This document shows, in pieces, positions 1 to 14,200 of a DNA stretch of 64,000 bases. Origin of the DNA: Nemania diffusa (Eukaryota > Ascomycota > Sordariomycetes > Xylariales > Xylariaceae); NCBI GenBank assembly GCA_038501195.1, contig JBBPUQ010000009.1, forward strand, positions 1,550,001-1,614,000. The letters run 5' to 3'. Numbering within the stretch: the first letter of the stretch is position 1; every line of letters begins with the position of its first letter. A program made the position numbers and the translations under genes. Below the pieces are notes generated by a model, which made no database searches, was not told the DNA's origin, and was given only the letters and a program-made list of their open reading frames with translations.

Positions 1-853
1 TTACAATGCAAAATGATAGCATTTCTTTCTCTTTCTTTTTTCTTTTTCAAGTTCCGTCGCTCGAAACGTCGGTCCGCCATATCTGCCATGTTGCACACAC
101 ATACTGATCGACACATTGCCATATCGCCTACACAGACGGCCAGATCTCGACGTTAATAGTTCGGAGATAATTTACGGCTGTCAAAGGGACGGCACAGGGG
201 CTTTGTAGACGGCATAGATGACAGGCGTTCCGCGGTGCACCATCTCCTATTGTTTTGTCTTCTGACAGTTCTCGCGCGATGTGTTTCTGCGTTGCTTTCT
301 TCCGGCGGCGACGGAGATCGGCAGGACGAACGACGAGGCACGGGCCTTGCTAGTACGCGATGATTTTTTTTCGGGTTTGCTTGCTCTTATCCGGTCATTG
401 GCGGGACATGCGGACGGGATGGAAGGATGGGAAATGCAGGGCCATAACCGTTTGTTCATCAGAGTCGGAGGGGAAATTGAGACCATAATAAATAAAGAGT
501 TCGAATAAAAAACTGCTGTAATGTGACATGAGATGCCATGATTGAAGAGGGATTTGATATTGACTTGACGATATCGTTGCTAGTAATATAGCGTGTCGGT
601 GGTCACATCTAGGATACCAAGGGGGGGTTTGATGCTGTAACATACACCGAAAGGGATATAATTCCAGTCTTAAATGAATATCATGTAACGGCTGAATAGA
701 GTTAGGGACCTAAGAGTGTTGAGGATAATAAATGTAACAGCAAAATGTGTTAGAATGTATAAGTCTATATAGCTGCTATACATCTATGACTCATGAGCGT
801 ACCTGATCATCTCTAGTGTACAGAACAAGGTTGTCTACAGCGTGTCTCAAGAA
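1..853. other. Left edge, no supported gene
   Basis: This stretch has only short, mutually overlapping ORFs of 60-82 codons on both strands, with no domain or family resemblance that I can see. It probably holds the downstream flank of the lysyl-tRNA synthetase gene and the flank of a gene outside the window. The longest plus-strand frame (281-508) is charged and lacks recognisable motifs. Confidence 0.5.
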
Positions 854-2638
854 TTACGAGTCCTTAGTAACTTGAGAAAGGGATACAACATTCTTGAGGT
901 TGCCAAATGGAAGAGTATCACTGATTCTGGATGCACCAGAAAGGAACATGACTAGGCGGTCGACGCCGCAGCCCCATCCACCAGTAGGGGGAAGTCCACT
1001 TTCTAGGGCTTGAACATAGCTCTCGTCGATTTCAGCTGGCCCATCCTCATCAGCGACGGTACTGCTGCCCTTCGATTGCATTTGAAGCTCGAATTTCCGG
1101 CGCTGTTCAAAGGGATCGTTCTCCTCTTCATACATATTAGCCATTTCGCGACCTTCGATGATCAGCTCGGCGCGCGCGGACACAAGTTGGCCAGTTTTGG
1201 GACATATGAAGGATTTTGATAGAGGAGCCATGCATGCTGGGTGGTGTACGATGAATAACGGTTGGTCGAAGGATAAACTTTCGAGGTAAGTGGCAGCTAG
1301 ATGGTCTAAAACTTTATTGAGCGACATTCCTGGAATTGCCGATGACGGGTGGGACTTCGCGAGTAGACCAACAAGCTTCTCTAGAGCACCAGGTTTTGAT
1401 AGGTCAGGGAATTTGAAGTCTAGGATATCCTCGAGAGCGGGGATGAATTCGACTTGCTTCCACTGGCCGCTTGGGATTGAGACTTGTGGCTTCTGGAGAG
1501 ACGTAAGCCGGGTTGCTATGAGTTGGTCAACGTCATGAAGGAGACGAGCAATGAGACTTTCGGTGGTTTGAATTAGCTCGGATAGGTTGGAATATGCTGA
1601 ATAGAATTCACAAGTAGTGAATTCTGGATTGTGAGTTGTGTCCAGACCTTCATTTCGGAATGACGGGCCAATCTCAAATATTCTATCATTACCACCGATA
1701 ACCAGTCGCTTGAGCCAGAGCTCGGGAGCAATTCGCATTGACAGGGACTTTTCTGGGAGGGCGGTTGCGGCAGTAAAAAATGGCCGGGCACTGGCGCCTC
1801 CAGCGGAACCAGCCAGAATAGGGGTCTGGACTTCGAGAAAGTCTTCGTCGTGGAAAAAGTCTCGCATAGACTTGATAATGTGAGAGCGGAGCCGTATAAC
1901 GTCGGATGTCCGTCGATTCACAAGCAGATCAACGTGCCTATTTAAAATTTTGGTTTCTTCGTTGATCAATTTTTCTGGGAGTGGCGCAAGGGCTGGGCTT
2001 AAGATGGCAGGGACCTTGACAGCCTCCAATGTCAATTCGCCTGATGGCGTTCGAATGGCTGTGCCTGTTGCAGATATGATATCTCCACGGCGCAAAGGAT
2101 GCAGTGCTATTTTGAGATCCTCGGGGCTAAATGAAGGTGACAAGAGATTCTGAACGCGCACCATGATCTGAACTTGCTGGTATCCGCCTACGATGTGGAG
2201 GAAAACTAGCTTGGGCCCAATCCGTCTTATGGACATAACCCTGCCTTCAAGGGTAACAATCTCTGAGGCGGGTGTTGATGATGATATATCATCAAACTTC
2301 TGGCAAAAAGCAGGTATAGTCATGCGGTTGGGCCTAGAGTCTAGCCTAGGAAACCGGAGCGCATCATACTCCCGGAGCTTCTGGGCACGACCTTCAACCG
2401 TGACCGCCCGGGCAGCTGTGGTTGCTAATTCATCTTCTGAGGTGGCAGATTTGGTGCTAGTTTCTCTTCTCACTCTAGAAATATGAAATGCTCTTTTTTG
2501 TTGTACGATGCAAGGCGAGGACTCGCCATGTCCTTTTGTGCGCGAGGCAGAGAAGAGACGGGCATATACAACCCTGTTAGCTGGCGGCAGCCCGAATAGA
2601 TACGGGCGCAGAAACCGAAGACATTGAGTGCTATCCAT
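854..2638 (-). CDS. MSK1: Mitochondrial lysyl-tRNA synthetase (class II)
   Basis: Charges mitochondrial tRNA-Lys with lysine in the matrix. The single-exon protein has about 594 residues, close to yeast Msk1. An N-terminal OB-fold tRNA-binding region (TLEGRVMSIRRIGPKLVFLH) precedes the class II core. Motif 1 covers the DFFHDEDFLEVQTPILAGSA region, motif 2 is FRNEGLDTTHNPEFTTCEF, and motif 3 near the C-terminus is GWGCGVDRLVMFLSG. The frame is open upstream to an ATG at 2749. I prefer the internal ATG at 2638 because what follows (MDSTQCLRFLRPYLFG, then many Arg, Ser and Ala) resembles a matrix-targeting presequence, whereas the extra 37 residues do not. The gene is divergent from TIM10, 733 bp away. 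Family assignment is very secure; the start codon is less so. Confidence 0.95.
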   Translation of the reverse strand: MDSTQCLRFLRPYLFGLPPANRVVYARLFSASRTKGHGESSPCIVQQKRAFHISRVRRETSTKSATSEDELATTAARAVTVEGRAQKLREYDALRFPRLDSRPNRMTIPAFCQKFDDISSSTPASEIVTLEGRVMSIRRIGPKLVFLHIVGGYQQVQIMVRVQNLLSPSFSPEDLKIALHPLRRGDIISATGTAIRTPSGELTLEAVKVPAILSPALAPLPEKLINEETKILNRHVDLLVNRRTSDVIRLRSHIIKSMRDFFHDEDFLEVQTPILAGSAGGASARPFFTAATALPEKSLSMRIAPELWLKRLVIGGNDRIFEIGPSFRNEGLDTTHNPEFTTCEFYSAYSNLSELIQTTESLIARLLHDVDQLIATRLTSLQKPQVSIPSGQWKQVEFIPALEDILDFKFPDLSKPGALEKLVGLLAKSHPSSAIPGMSLNKVLDHLAATYLESLSFDQPLFIVHHPACMAPLSKSFICPKTGQLVSARAELIIEGREMANMYEEENDPFEQRRKFELQMQSKGSSTVADEDGPAEIDESYVQALESGLPPTGGWGCGVDRLVMFLSGASRISDTLPFGNLKNVVSLSQVTKDS

Positions 2639-3371
2639 CTTAACGGCCTTTTTAAACAGGTTAGCTCTGATATTGAAATGCAGCGCGCGATATAATGGGC
2701 AAGTAGGGAGGGAGATCAGATAAGCTGGCACAATGAGATCAAGCACCACAAATGTGGTGTCAGTCGCAACGGTTCTTAAAAAGCGATATCATCATTTTTC
2801 AAGGTTAGGGTAATTGGGATGTCAGGTATTAATGAAAGAGTCCAACTTACTCTTGAAACAGTACAGATGAGGAGGGTTAATAAGGCCACACTACACCAGG
2901 CCCAGACTACTTACTCACAGGACTATGCGCAAATATGCATTTATTGATTGTTAGCATAGCAAATGTTTAGAAATTGCCATATTGCACAAGCTCAAATGTG
3001 TCACTGTTGAACGTTCTGTTGCACTTGTTTTATTATTGGAAATAGGAAGGCAAAGTAAGGAAAAAGCAGATATTTTTGACTCGCTATGGAACTGCTAGTG
3101 GATACAACTGGGTACTACTTATGGCTTGGGGCCTTTTTTTTTTTCTGCTGGCTTATCTGCCAATGGTATAACGATAATCCGCAACACCGCCTTCCAATCA
3201 TGGCAATCTAGATAGAGCTCTATGCCTAGGTAGTACCAAACATCCATGCCTGAAATCAAGCCTAGCTTTTGAACAAGGCCTGTCAAAAATCATTGCATCA
3301 CACAACTTATCACCAAATCACCAACCTAACTCCTGTCAATTCCCCGCAAGCCCTCAATATTTATCACCAAC
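2639..3371. promoter_or_regulatory. Shared upstream region of MSK1 and TIM10
   Basis: A 733-bp interval lies between two start codons pointing away from each other, so it must hold both promoters. It includes a run of T at about 3127-3144 and pyrimidine-rich stretches just before the TIM10 ATG (preceded by ACCAAC). No specific factor site was identified. The inference rests on gene orientation only. Confidence 0.5.
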
Positions 3372-3763
3372 ATGTCATTTCTTGGGTTTGGAAGACCACA
3401 GCCTTCATCGGCCGAGAAGATCGCTGCTGTTGAGGCTGAGATGAAGCTTCTCACCGAGATGGCCAACCGGTACGTTTTAGCACTGCGACGCACCCTTACA
3501 TGCGTACTCTATTGTCCCGAACTAGGAACCCTATCAATATAATATCCTTGGGCTAACCTTTTTTTATGCACAGCCTCACAAAAGCATGCCAACAGAAGTG
3601 CGTTCCCAGCGACTACCGCGAGTCCGAGCTCAATAAGGGCGAGAGTGTCTGTCTCGACCGGTGTGCCGCCAAGTTCTTTGATGTCCACATGAAAGTATCG
3701 GAGCAGCTCCAACAAGAGTCACAACAAAGGGGTGGCGGCGGTGGTTTTGGGTTTGGTGGCTAA
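3372..3763 (+). CDS. TIM10: Mitochondrial intermembrane-space chaperone Tim10
   Basis: Small Tim chaperone that, with Tim9, escorts hydrophobic carrier precursors across the intermembrane space to the TIM22 complex. There are two exons, 3372-3469 and 3574-3763, with a 104-bp GT-AG intron splitting an Arg codon, giving 95 residues. The protein starts [20 protein letters not shown] and carries the diagnostic twin CX3C motif: CQQKC and CLDRC, separated by 15 residues. The [13 protein letters not shown] segment between them is typical of Tim10. The C-terminus is a Gly-rich tail ([10 protein letters not shown]). Length, motif spacing and N-terminal helix all fit the family. It is divergent from the mitochondrial lysyl-tRNA synthetase gene, and its 3' end lies about 950 bp from the outer retrotransposon. 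Confidence 0.96.
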
Positions 3764-4706
3764 GCTCATCAAATCAACAAATAATGATGGAATCACATCA
3801 CGCAACAGCAGCATGGCGCAAACATAGAACTGGATCTTTTTGGCAGGGTCTCATATACCTCCAGAAATGTACGATTATAAGCGACTCTAGGGTATGCGAT
3901 GACGAATTGGCATGTGCAGGACTCGGGAGCCTTGTGGGATAGGGGAGAGCAGGCCTTTATTAGATACTGAGGTTCTCTGTATTATGCATGGGCATGGGCC
4001 TTCCAAAATAGGCCTTGGTAATGGCACGATTCCTCTCATGAAATATTCACATCTAAACTCACAAGGCCGCCTTTGTAAGACTAGTAGTCTCAAACAAATA
4101 GGCCAAAACCCCCTAATCGGAGCCCCAAAGTTCTGCATGGTTGATTCTGTACAGGAATATCTACATCAAAACCGGTGTTGATGCATGGGGAATTATATTT
4201 ATGTAATGGATTCCGGCAACTCCCTACCACCAAGAAACATTCTAGATTTCAGGGTTGCGTCTAAGCTGTGCAGGACCTTGAAAGCACCTCATTGTCGAGC
4301 TCTTTGATACGTGAGCCTCGATCCCAGAGGCTATTCACACGTAGTACGGAATTGGACATCCGGACAAAATCCGTACATGCAGAAGACTACGTACACTAGT
4401 GCTAGATTTGACGTAGCTTGCCAGCAATCAACTACCCGAGTAAGACAGTTTCAACATGGAGAGTTGTACCTAGCTGTTTGACTATCTAAGTACCTAGGTA
4501 AGTATTTGTTTGAATATTCTTCCACAGTACAACGCAACTTTGAGTCGTACCTACCTGCTGTATAACTATGTACCTACGTAGATAAGATTTGTTTACTATC
4601 AGTACATATGTATGTAGGTAGCATCGACGAATCGACTCCTAAAATACCTACTAATTAAGGGGACCAGTTTTTGGATCCGAGGGCCTGGAGTCAGTTTGGT
4701 AGGTCT
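3764..4706. other. TIM10 downstream flank, no gene
   Basis: Ordinary-composition intergenic DNA. From about 4440 onward it contains repeated TACCT/AGGTA tracts, including a perfect TACCTAGGTA palindrome at 4491-4500 and CTACGTAG at about 4573-4580. It ends at the GCTG target-site copy (4707-4710) of the outer retrotransposon. There is no sign of RIP spreading into this flank. Confidence 0.6.
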
Positions 4707-4710
4707 GCTG

Positions 4711-4917
4711 TGTGCGTCTGAATTGGTCCCCTCAGAGTGTTGGTCTACAACTTATGTATTACTACTAAGCTATAAATCTGTACTTAAAGGTAGATTGTAG
4801 AATGTAAAAGTATAAGTTAATCTTTGTTTAAGTATAACATATTTATATATATATATCGGTTTTACTACTTTTTAATATATTATTTATATGTAAGTACTTT
4901 TATTGTTTAAATTTATA
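4711..4917. repeat. Outer element, left LTR (207 bp)
   Basis: The outer half (4711-4800) keeps many C and G, for example TGTGCGTCTGAATTGGTC. The inner half is almost pure A/T. The partner at 25905-26111 shows the opposite polarity. Both copies are exactly 207 bp. Confidence 0.9.
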
Positions 4918-7900
4918 ACTACTTTTTTTTTTAAATAAATGTTTTTATTTATTTTTTAGTTTATTTAGTATTTATAATTGCTTATAATTTTTTTTTAATA
5001 TTATTTTATTAATATATTATAAATTTTATATAAAGTAACTGTTGTTACTATATGCTAAAAATAAATTAATACTATTATATTTGTTAAATAATTCAAAACT
5101 TTTAAAGTTTTAAATTTTATATATATTGTTTATATAATAGCTAGTAATAACTTATAGTTTATTATAATATAGTTTTATTTTATTATTTTATTGTTTTATA
5201 TATAATATTTAGTTTTTTAGTTTATATATATAAATTGGTTTTTTTTTTTTTAAAAGTATATTTTAATTTAATTTTATAATATTTTTAAACTGTTAAAATA
5301 ACATCGAGCTTTTAAAGTTTTGTAATATAATACTAAATTTCGCTAAAAATTCTTTTTTTTTTTTTTTATTAAATCGTATATATATTTAACTAATTTAATA
5401 AATAATTATTATTAAAAAAGCTATATATTAAATAGTAAAAAGTAACTATTATAATTATTTAATTTAAATATATAATTATATATATATATAGCTATTTTAA
5501 GCTATATTTAATAGTTATACTATAAATAATAAATTATATTATAAAATATAATTTTTTTAATATTTTTGTTTGCTTTTTTAATTTTACTATTACTTTTAAG
5601 TTTTATAAATATTATAAACTTTATTATTAATTTATTATATTTATATTATTAAATAGTTTTATTACTTATAAACATATTATTGTTATTACAAATTTATTTT
5701 TTTAAATAGTTAAAAGTTTTATTAATTTTTATAATTAATAATTTTATATTTTTAAATAATATATTAAATATTATAACTACTTTAATTTACAACATTATAT
5801 ATTTTATATATATAAATACTTTATAAGCTTTTATTGTTATATAATTTATAGCTTATTTTATTAGTAAAAACAATAGTATAATTAGTTAAAAGTTTAACAA
5901 TTTATTTATTAATAGTTTTATTAATTAATATTTTTTATATTTAATTATTACTTGTTGTACTATTAAAATAACTTTTAAATATTAATATAATTTATTAACT
6001 TTTTAAGTTAATATATTAACTATAGTATAACTTAAATTAATATATATATTTTTAGCTGTTTATATTAAATTTATAGTTTCAAAAATTTTTAGTAACAATA
6101 TTGTTTAATACAACATTTTTAAACTATATAAAAAATTACTAAATAATTTAATATATTTAACTAGTTTATATAGTTTTTTGTTATAAATTATAAAATATTA
6201 TACTATTTAATTTAAATTTAAATTAAATAATAAATTTACTAAAAAATATAAATACTTTATAATAGTTTATAAATTTATATAATTAAATTTATATAGCAGT
6301 GTTATTTTAACTTATACTGTTTATTTTTTTTTTATATTACTACTAAATTTTTTTGTTATATATATATATTTTAGTAGTTTTAATAGCTAGTTTACTATTA
6401 TATTTAGTTTTTTAAAACAGTAAATAATTTTAATATAATAATATTTAATTATATTAATAAACTATATAATTTTAGCTAATTAATTTATTTTTGTTTTAAT
6501 TTTTATTAAAAATTTATAATTTGTTTATATTATAACATTTTTACTTTTTATTTAATAATACTAGTGCTATAAAAAAAGCATAATTATAAAAAGTTTTTTT
6601 TTTTAATTTATATATTAAAACTATTAGTTTTTTAATTTTTTAAAAAAATATACAACTAAATATAATGTTAAAGTTTTTTTATAAAAATATAGCTATATTA
6701 AGCAAATATTTATATAAACTTAGCTAAAGTTTATATTAATTATTAACAGTAGTTTTTAATTAAACAATTGTACTATTAATATTATAATTATAGCTTTATA
6801 TATTATTTCTTAAAATATTTTAACTTTAATATTTAATATTAGCAAATAATTTTTAAACTTTTTTATAAAATTTGTAAAAAGTATAAACAATAAAATATAT
6901 TTATTAATTAAATGTTAAAAATAACTAGCTATATTTATAAATATTTTAACTTTTATTATAGTTATAAATATAAATTTGTTTTTTATAGCTACTATTTTAG
7001 TTAAATTTACTTTAATATTATATTAAAAAATATAAAGATTTAAAAATATATTTATTTAAATAAACATTAGCATTTTTATAGCATAAATTATTATATTATA
7101 TTTTATTAACTAAATAAATAATATTATTATTTACTTATATAGTTTTTTTTAAATATTTTTCTATATATATATATTGTTAAATAGACTTATTAATTAATTA
7201 TAAAACAATTAAACAACTTTTTTTATTAGTGCTTAAAATATTGTTAAAATATTATATAATTTAAATAATATTACTGTTTATTTATATATATTAAACAAAG
7301 TTATAAAAGCTGTTTTTTTATAATTGTTTTTAGTTATTTCAATATATTAAATTTTATTTTTTAAATTTATAAATATATACTATTAATAATTTGCTACTTT
7401 TTAAATTTAATTTATAGCATTAAATAAAAAGTACACTTATTTTTATATAACTTTATTAAATTTTCAATAGTTGTAATAAAATTTATATATAATATCTTTT
7501 TTTAATTAGTTAAATATAATTGTTTTATTAAAGCTTTTTTTCAGTATTAATAATACTAGCGTTTTTTATAGTCTGTATTTTTTATATATATATATATTAA
7601 TATATATATTAACAAATTTTTTTATAGCTTTTTTTTATATAAAACTATATTACTTAAAAAATAATTTAACTAATATATAATTATTTATATTAATATAATA
7701 TTTTGTTTTAGTTATAACATTAGTTTATTATTTAATAATATTAAATAGTTTAAAATAAATTTATATATAAATTTATAAAAACTAAATAATTTAGTTATTT
7801 TTAAATATAACTTTATATTATATAACTTATAGTTTTTTATTTATATAAATTAATTTAGTTACTATATATACAAACAATTTATTAACAAATTCGATTATAA

Positions 7901-8084
7901 ATTTATTTTTAAATTTTATAAGCTATATAATTTTTTTACTATATATAATATTAAAATTACTGCTTTATTTATAAAATTTTCGTTTGTTTATAATTAAATC
8001 TTTTAAAAATATATTATTTAAAATAACTTTTTTAATAATTATTTATTTCTAAATAATATTTTTTAAAATTATAAATCAACTTTT

Positions 8085-8284
8085 TGTTATAAGCTATATA
8101 AACTACTAAGCTTAGCTTATAAGTGTAGTTTTAAACAATTGTTAGAACTGCGCTAGCTGTATATACTAAGCTATTTAGTTGCTTTAAAGCACAGTATACA
8201 CACTGAAAAAACTTTTTTTTTTTTTTTTTTAAGTTAAATTATAAATAGCATATATTTATAGCTGTTAAACTTTAGCTTGTTATA
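8085..8284. repeat. Middle element, left LTR (200 bp)
   Basis: The first two thirds keep more C and G than the partner copy, for example GAACTGCGCTAGCTG where the partner reads AAACTGCATTAACTA. It contains a T run of about 18 (8213-8230) that is shared with the partner at the same place. Confidence 0.9.
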
Positions 8285-11200
8285 TATAATTTAATTTTAT
8301 TTACTTAAACAGTAAATATATAGTTATTTAGCTATATAGTATTAAAAATTTATAAAAAAACAACTTTTACTATAAAAATAAAAAAGCAAAAGTAAAATAA
8401 AGTAATTAAATATATAAAATATTGCTTTTAAACTATTTGCTGCTATAAAAAAAGAAATAAAAAAATAGTTAAATGTTATAAATATATTTTTAAGCTTTTT
8501 AATTGTTAATATTTAATATAAACTATATTATTGTTTAAATAGCTTATAAGCAATAAATAAACAGCTTAAAACTAAAACTTTAACTTTAACGCTGATTTTA
8601 ATATTAACTTTTAGCTTTTTTTTTTTAATTTTAACAGTAAATATATTTAATGTATTAATTAAATAAATAAAAAATAGCTCAGATGTAAATAATTACAAAA
8701 ATATTAAAAAAAAACTTTTTATTTAGTTAAAAAAGTTTTTAAAAAATTAAACTAAGTTTTTTATATAAAAAATAGCTATTAAACATAAACTAAGTAAAAA
8801 TACTAAGTTTATTAGCAATAATTAAAATAAATTTTATATTATTAACAAACTATTTAATAGTATAACAAAAGCAATAGTAATATTATTTTTTATTGCAAAA
8901 AAATATATTAGCAATTATAACTTAATAAAGTTTTTAAATTATTTTTATAATTATTACTTCGATATAAATTATTTAAAAAAAGTAATATAGAAATTGCTAA
9001 AACTTTACTAAAAAAAAAAGCAATTTTTTTTAAAGTTTTTTTTTAGCTAAAAAAAAACTTTAGCTAATATAAAAAATATATTATAAAATAATTCTACTAA
9101 ACTAATTATATTAAAAAAAGCTATTTACTTTTTTTTAATAAATAAGTTAATATTTATTTCGTTTTTTTTTAGCTATATAAACTAAATATACAAAGTTATA
9201 ACTATTGTTAAAAAACTAAAAAGTTATAATTATATTATATATATATAAAGCTTTAGTTAAAAAAATATAAGCTTTTATTTAAATATAAAGTTAAAAAAAA
9301 TAAATATAAAAAAAGATATTTTAATAATAAATGTAAATAATATTAGCTTTTAAATTATTAACAAGTAATTAAAAGCTTAATAAATATTTAAAAAAAAAAA
9401 AAATAAATAAAAAAAAAACAAAAATTGCTTACGCTATAAAAAAAGCAGCTATTTTATAGTTTAATGTTTGCTAGCGTTTTTTATATATAATATTAATATA
9501 AAAGCTACTAATATATTAAAAAAAATAAAAAAACTTAAAAAAAAAGATTTAAAAAAAAAAAAAGAATAGTTTTTAATTATAAACATAATTAAAAATAAAT
9601 TTACAAATTAATTTTTATAAGCTTTAAAACAAAAATTTAGCAATATATAAACAGTATATTTTTTACAATAAACTTTATTTACAATAAAACTTTAGTTATT
9701 AAAATTTTAGTTAATTAAAATTGTAAATATATATATATTATAAACAGCTTTTTTGTTAAATATTTATAGCTACTATATATTTTTATTACTTTTTGTTGCT
9801 TAAAAAAAATAGCAACAAAATATATATAAATTAAAAAAATAATATATATTAAAACAAATATAAATAAGTTTTAATAAAAAATATTAGCTTATATAATTTT
9901 ACAATTAAAATATAATATTATTTTAAACAAGCTATAAATAAAAAAGTTAAAAATAACTTATTTTATTTATAAATATATAATTAATATTAATAAAACAAAA
10001 AGTTTTAAAGTATAAAAAAATAACTTTATATTTTAAACTAAAAATATTATATAAATAAAAAAAGCTTAATAATTAATTAAAATAACATTTAATATAAAAA
10101 TATAATAATTGTACTATTTAAAAACAAATAAATTTTTAGTTTTTATTATTATATTTGTAAATATTACTAAAGCTTTAATATTTTTTATAATTAATACAAT
10201 TAAAAGTTGACTTTTTAAAAAATTAATACTATAAAAAGATCTATTTAATAAAAAACAAAAAAACAAACTGTTATTATATTACAAAAAAACAAATTATAAA
10301 ATACTTTTATTTAAAAATAAAAAGAATAAAAAATTAGTAGCTTTATAAAAACTTTTTTATAAAATATTTAAAAATAAATTAATTATTTTAAAAAAAATAT
10401 TAATAAAACTATTTAATAAAAGCTATATTTATATTAATAACTTGTTAACAAAAGCTTTTGTACTATTTATAAAAAAGTTAAAAAATAGTTTGTAATTTTA
10501 TATTAATTATAAAATATTTAATATTATAACTAAAATAAATAAATATTTATTTTTATTAATAAAAAAAACTTTAGTAAATTTTTTAAAAATTAAATAATTT
10601 ATTAAGCTAAATATATAAGCTGTTTTTTATAAATTTAAAATTAAAAAAAAAAATAAATAAAAAATAATATTTTAAACTAAGTTTAAATTTTTTAAATAAT
10701 TAATTATACTGTTTAAACTTTTTAAAATTTTAACAATATTTTAATGCTATATTAATGCTATTTTATATTAATATTTAAATATTTTTATATTTATATATAT
10801 AAACGATATATTTATATAGTTAAGTAATTTAAAAAAAAATTATATAAAAAAAGTAAAACAAATATTTAGTTTTTTAAAAGCTGTAAAATTATATTTTAAT
10901 ATTAATAAATATAAATTTGCTGTTATAAAAATTAAATATTTAAGTTTTATTATAAAAAAAAAAAAATAAAAATAAATTTTAAAAAAGTATATATTATTTA
11001 TAAATAAAAAACTTTTAAATTGTTTAAAAATATATATAACTTTTTAAAGTTTACAAATTTTTATTAATAATTTATTAAAAATTATTTAAATTTTATTGCT
11101 TTTTTTTTTACTTTAATAAAAAAAAGTATATTGTTTTAATAAAAAAGCAAAAAAAAAAATATTTTTAAAAAGTTTAAAAGTTTTTTTATATTAAAATTAA

Positions 11201-14200
11201 TATTAGTTTAATATAATTTAAATAAAGCAATAGTTTTAAAAATAAATTATTTAAAAGCAGTATATAAAAAATATTTATTTTAATATAATAAATAAAAACT
11301 TTTTTATTTAGTAATTTATTATTTATAAAAACTATTAAAAGTTAAAAATAATTATAAAATTTATAATAAAAAACTATTAGTAATAATATATTATATAAAA
11401 ACATAAAATAATAAACTATATAGTTTAAAAAAACTGTTTTAAATACTATTTAATTATAAAAATTTTAAATATTTTATAATAATTAAATAGTTTATAAAGC
11501 AATAAATTAAATAGTTAAAATTTTTAGCTAACTTTTAGTTTATATTTATTTATAAAATAAAAGCTAATAATAAATAGCTAAATATTTTATTAAAACAAAA
11601 ATAAAACTTATTTTTAAAAACAAATAAATAAATTTTAAAAAGAAAATTTATATTTTTATGTTATAAATAACTAGTTTTTAAGCTAAAAAAACATTACAAT
11701 ATTAATATATTAAATAATATAATAAGTAATTTATTGTTTAATTGTTATATTTTTATAAACAGTAATTTATAAACAGTATAAAATACTGCTTTAAAAAAAG
11801 CTTTAAGTTATAAATTAACAATATAAACAGTATAAAAAAATAAAAAAAAGTTTTTATAAAAACTTAAAATAAATAGTAAAATTTTAAATGTTTTTATTAT
11901 AAAATATAAATTAAAACTAAACAAAATTTTTTGCTATAAAAAATATATATAAATATTAAATTAAAAGTTGTTTTAAACTAGTTTAATATAAAACTATTAT
12001 AACTTTTTATTAATTAAATATTTAAGCTATAATAATATAATAGCTATATTAAATAAAAGCTATTTTTAGTTTAAAATATATTAAATAGTATATTGTTTTA
12101 TAGCAAACTATAACATATATAGTAAAAAAAATATTTAAAAATAACAAAAAAAAAAGCTTTTTAAGCTTTTATTTGTTTTAAAGCAGTTTTAAAATAAATT
12201 TTTAATAAATTTTATAACGGACTTTTTTGTTATAACTTTTAAAAACTTTTTATTTATTATAGTAATTATTAACAGATTTAATAAAGTAATAATTTTAAAA
12301 ACTATAAAATTTATAAATATAAAAATATATATAAAATAATTTATAAACTATTTTTAATAATTTTATAAATTTTTAAAAGCTATAACTAATAATTAAAATT
12401 TAAACTAAATAAAAAGTTTTTAATAATAATTTTACAAATTAATAAATATTAAATAATAATTAAATATTATATATTACTTAAAAATAAATAACACAATAAA
12501 AAAAGTAAATCAAAAAGTATTAATATATTTTAAAGTTTTTATAGTTTATATATAATTTAATTAAATAATATTATTATTAAAAACAACTTTAGTAATTAAT
12601 AATAAAAATTTATTAATTATTAAGTTTAGCTTTTTTTTTGTTTAATATAAGTATTATATAAATTTAATAAAATTAATAAAATATTTAAATATATTTATTA
12701 AAAAACTAAAAGTGTTAATAAAAGTATTTATATAAAAACTAAAAAATATTTAAAGTTTTATATAAGCTGCTATAATAATAATACAATAAAAAATAAAAAA
12801 AGCTATTAATAAAAAATATAATTTTATAAAATATTTTTAAAAAAACAACTAAATATAGTTTAATTTAAAAAATATAAAAATTAATTAAATTTTTTAAAAG
12901 TTAATTTAACTATATTTAAAATATAAAATAACAAAAATAATAAATTTACATATAATAAAATTAAATATATTTAAAAAAATATATAGCTATTTTTATGTCG
13001 ATTTTTTATAATAAGCTATAAAAAACTTTTTATTTTTTTAAATCAATTTAAACTTTAAACTATTAGCTATAATTTTAAATAACAATAAGTTTTAAATAAA
13101 AAATATTTTTTAAATATATATTAAACAAAACAAAAATAAAAACAGCTTTAAAAAAAAACAAGTTTTAATTAAATAAACAAGTTATTTTTAGCTATTATAA
13201 AAACTTATAAAAAAATTCTTAAATATAATAGTATTAAAGCAGTTTAAAAATAAATATAGCAATATTAAAAAATATAATAAACTTAATATTAAATAATAAT
13301 AATATAAAAAAAAAAAAAAAAAAAAAAGCTATATATTTTTTAATAAACTATATATAATAATTTATTATAAATTATTAATATTAACTAACAATAAAGTAAA
13401 AAAAAAAACTGTTTTTTTTTTAAAAATAAATTAGCAAAGTTTAAATTAATTATATTAAATTAATATATATAAATTAAAACTTTTTTTATTAATAATAAAA
13501 TAATTTTTTTGTTTTTTATTTTAGTTAGTTTTTTTTTATGCTGTATTAAAGCTGTAAAAAAGCTATAAACTATTTTTTTTATTTTAGCTTTTAATATTTT
13601 AACTATTATATAATAAGTTTATACTATTAAAGTTAATATTAAAAAACTTGTTAATTTTACTAAAATTTTTATTAAAACTTTTAATATAAAGCAGTATATT
13701 TTTAGCTATTAAACTAGCTATATATTTTTTAATATTAACTAAATACTTTTTAACTTTAATTATATAATTTAAAAACAATATAATTAATTATAAATATTTA
13801 ACTTTATATTTTTTAGTTTTAAACTAATTGTTTAATATAAAAAAACTATATATTATTTAAAAAATAACAAATTAAAAACTTATATTAATTTTATATTATT
13901 AAAATAAAAAGTTAATAATATTAATATAAAAAAAAATAAGTTAAAAATAACAAAAAAATTTATTAAATATAAAGTTTAATAATTAATATTATTATATTTT
14001 GATATAATTTTTAATTAAAAAAAGTATATATTAATTGTTAGCTATTAAAAAAAAAACAGAAATAAAGCAAAAAAAAAGCAGAAAATAAATTTATTAAACT
14101 GAACTAAATTATAAACTTTTATAATAAAAACAAACTTTTGATATATTTTAACTATTTGTATTATATATTAAAACTATATAAAAGTAGCAAATAAACAAAA

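Noticed and set aside
281..508. 75-codon plus ORF at the left edge
   Set aside because: No homology or motif, and overlapped by antisense frames of equal length.
4657..4732. Inverted repeat AGGGGACCA/TGGTCCCCT suggesting a miniature element
   Set aside because: The right arm falls inside the 207-bp LTR, whose start at 4711 is fixed by its partner and target duplication. The match is probably coincidental.
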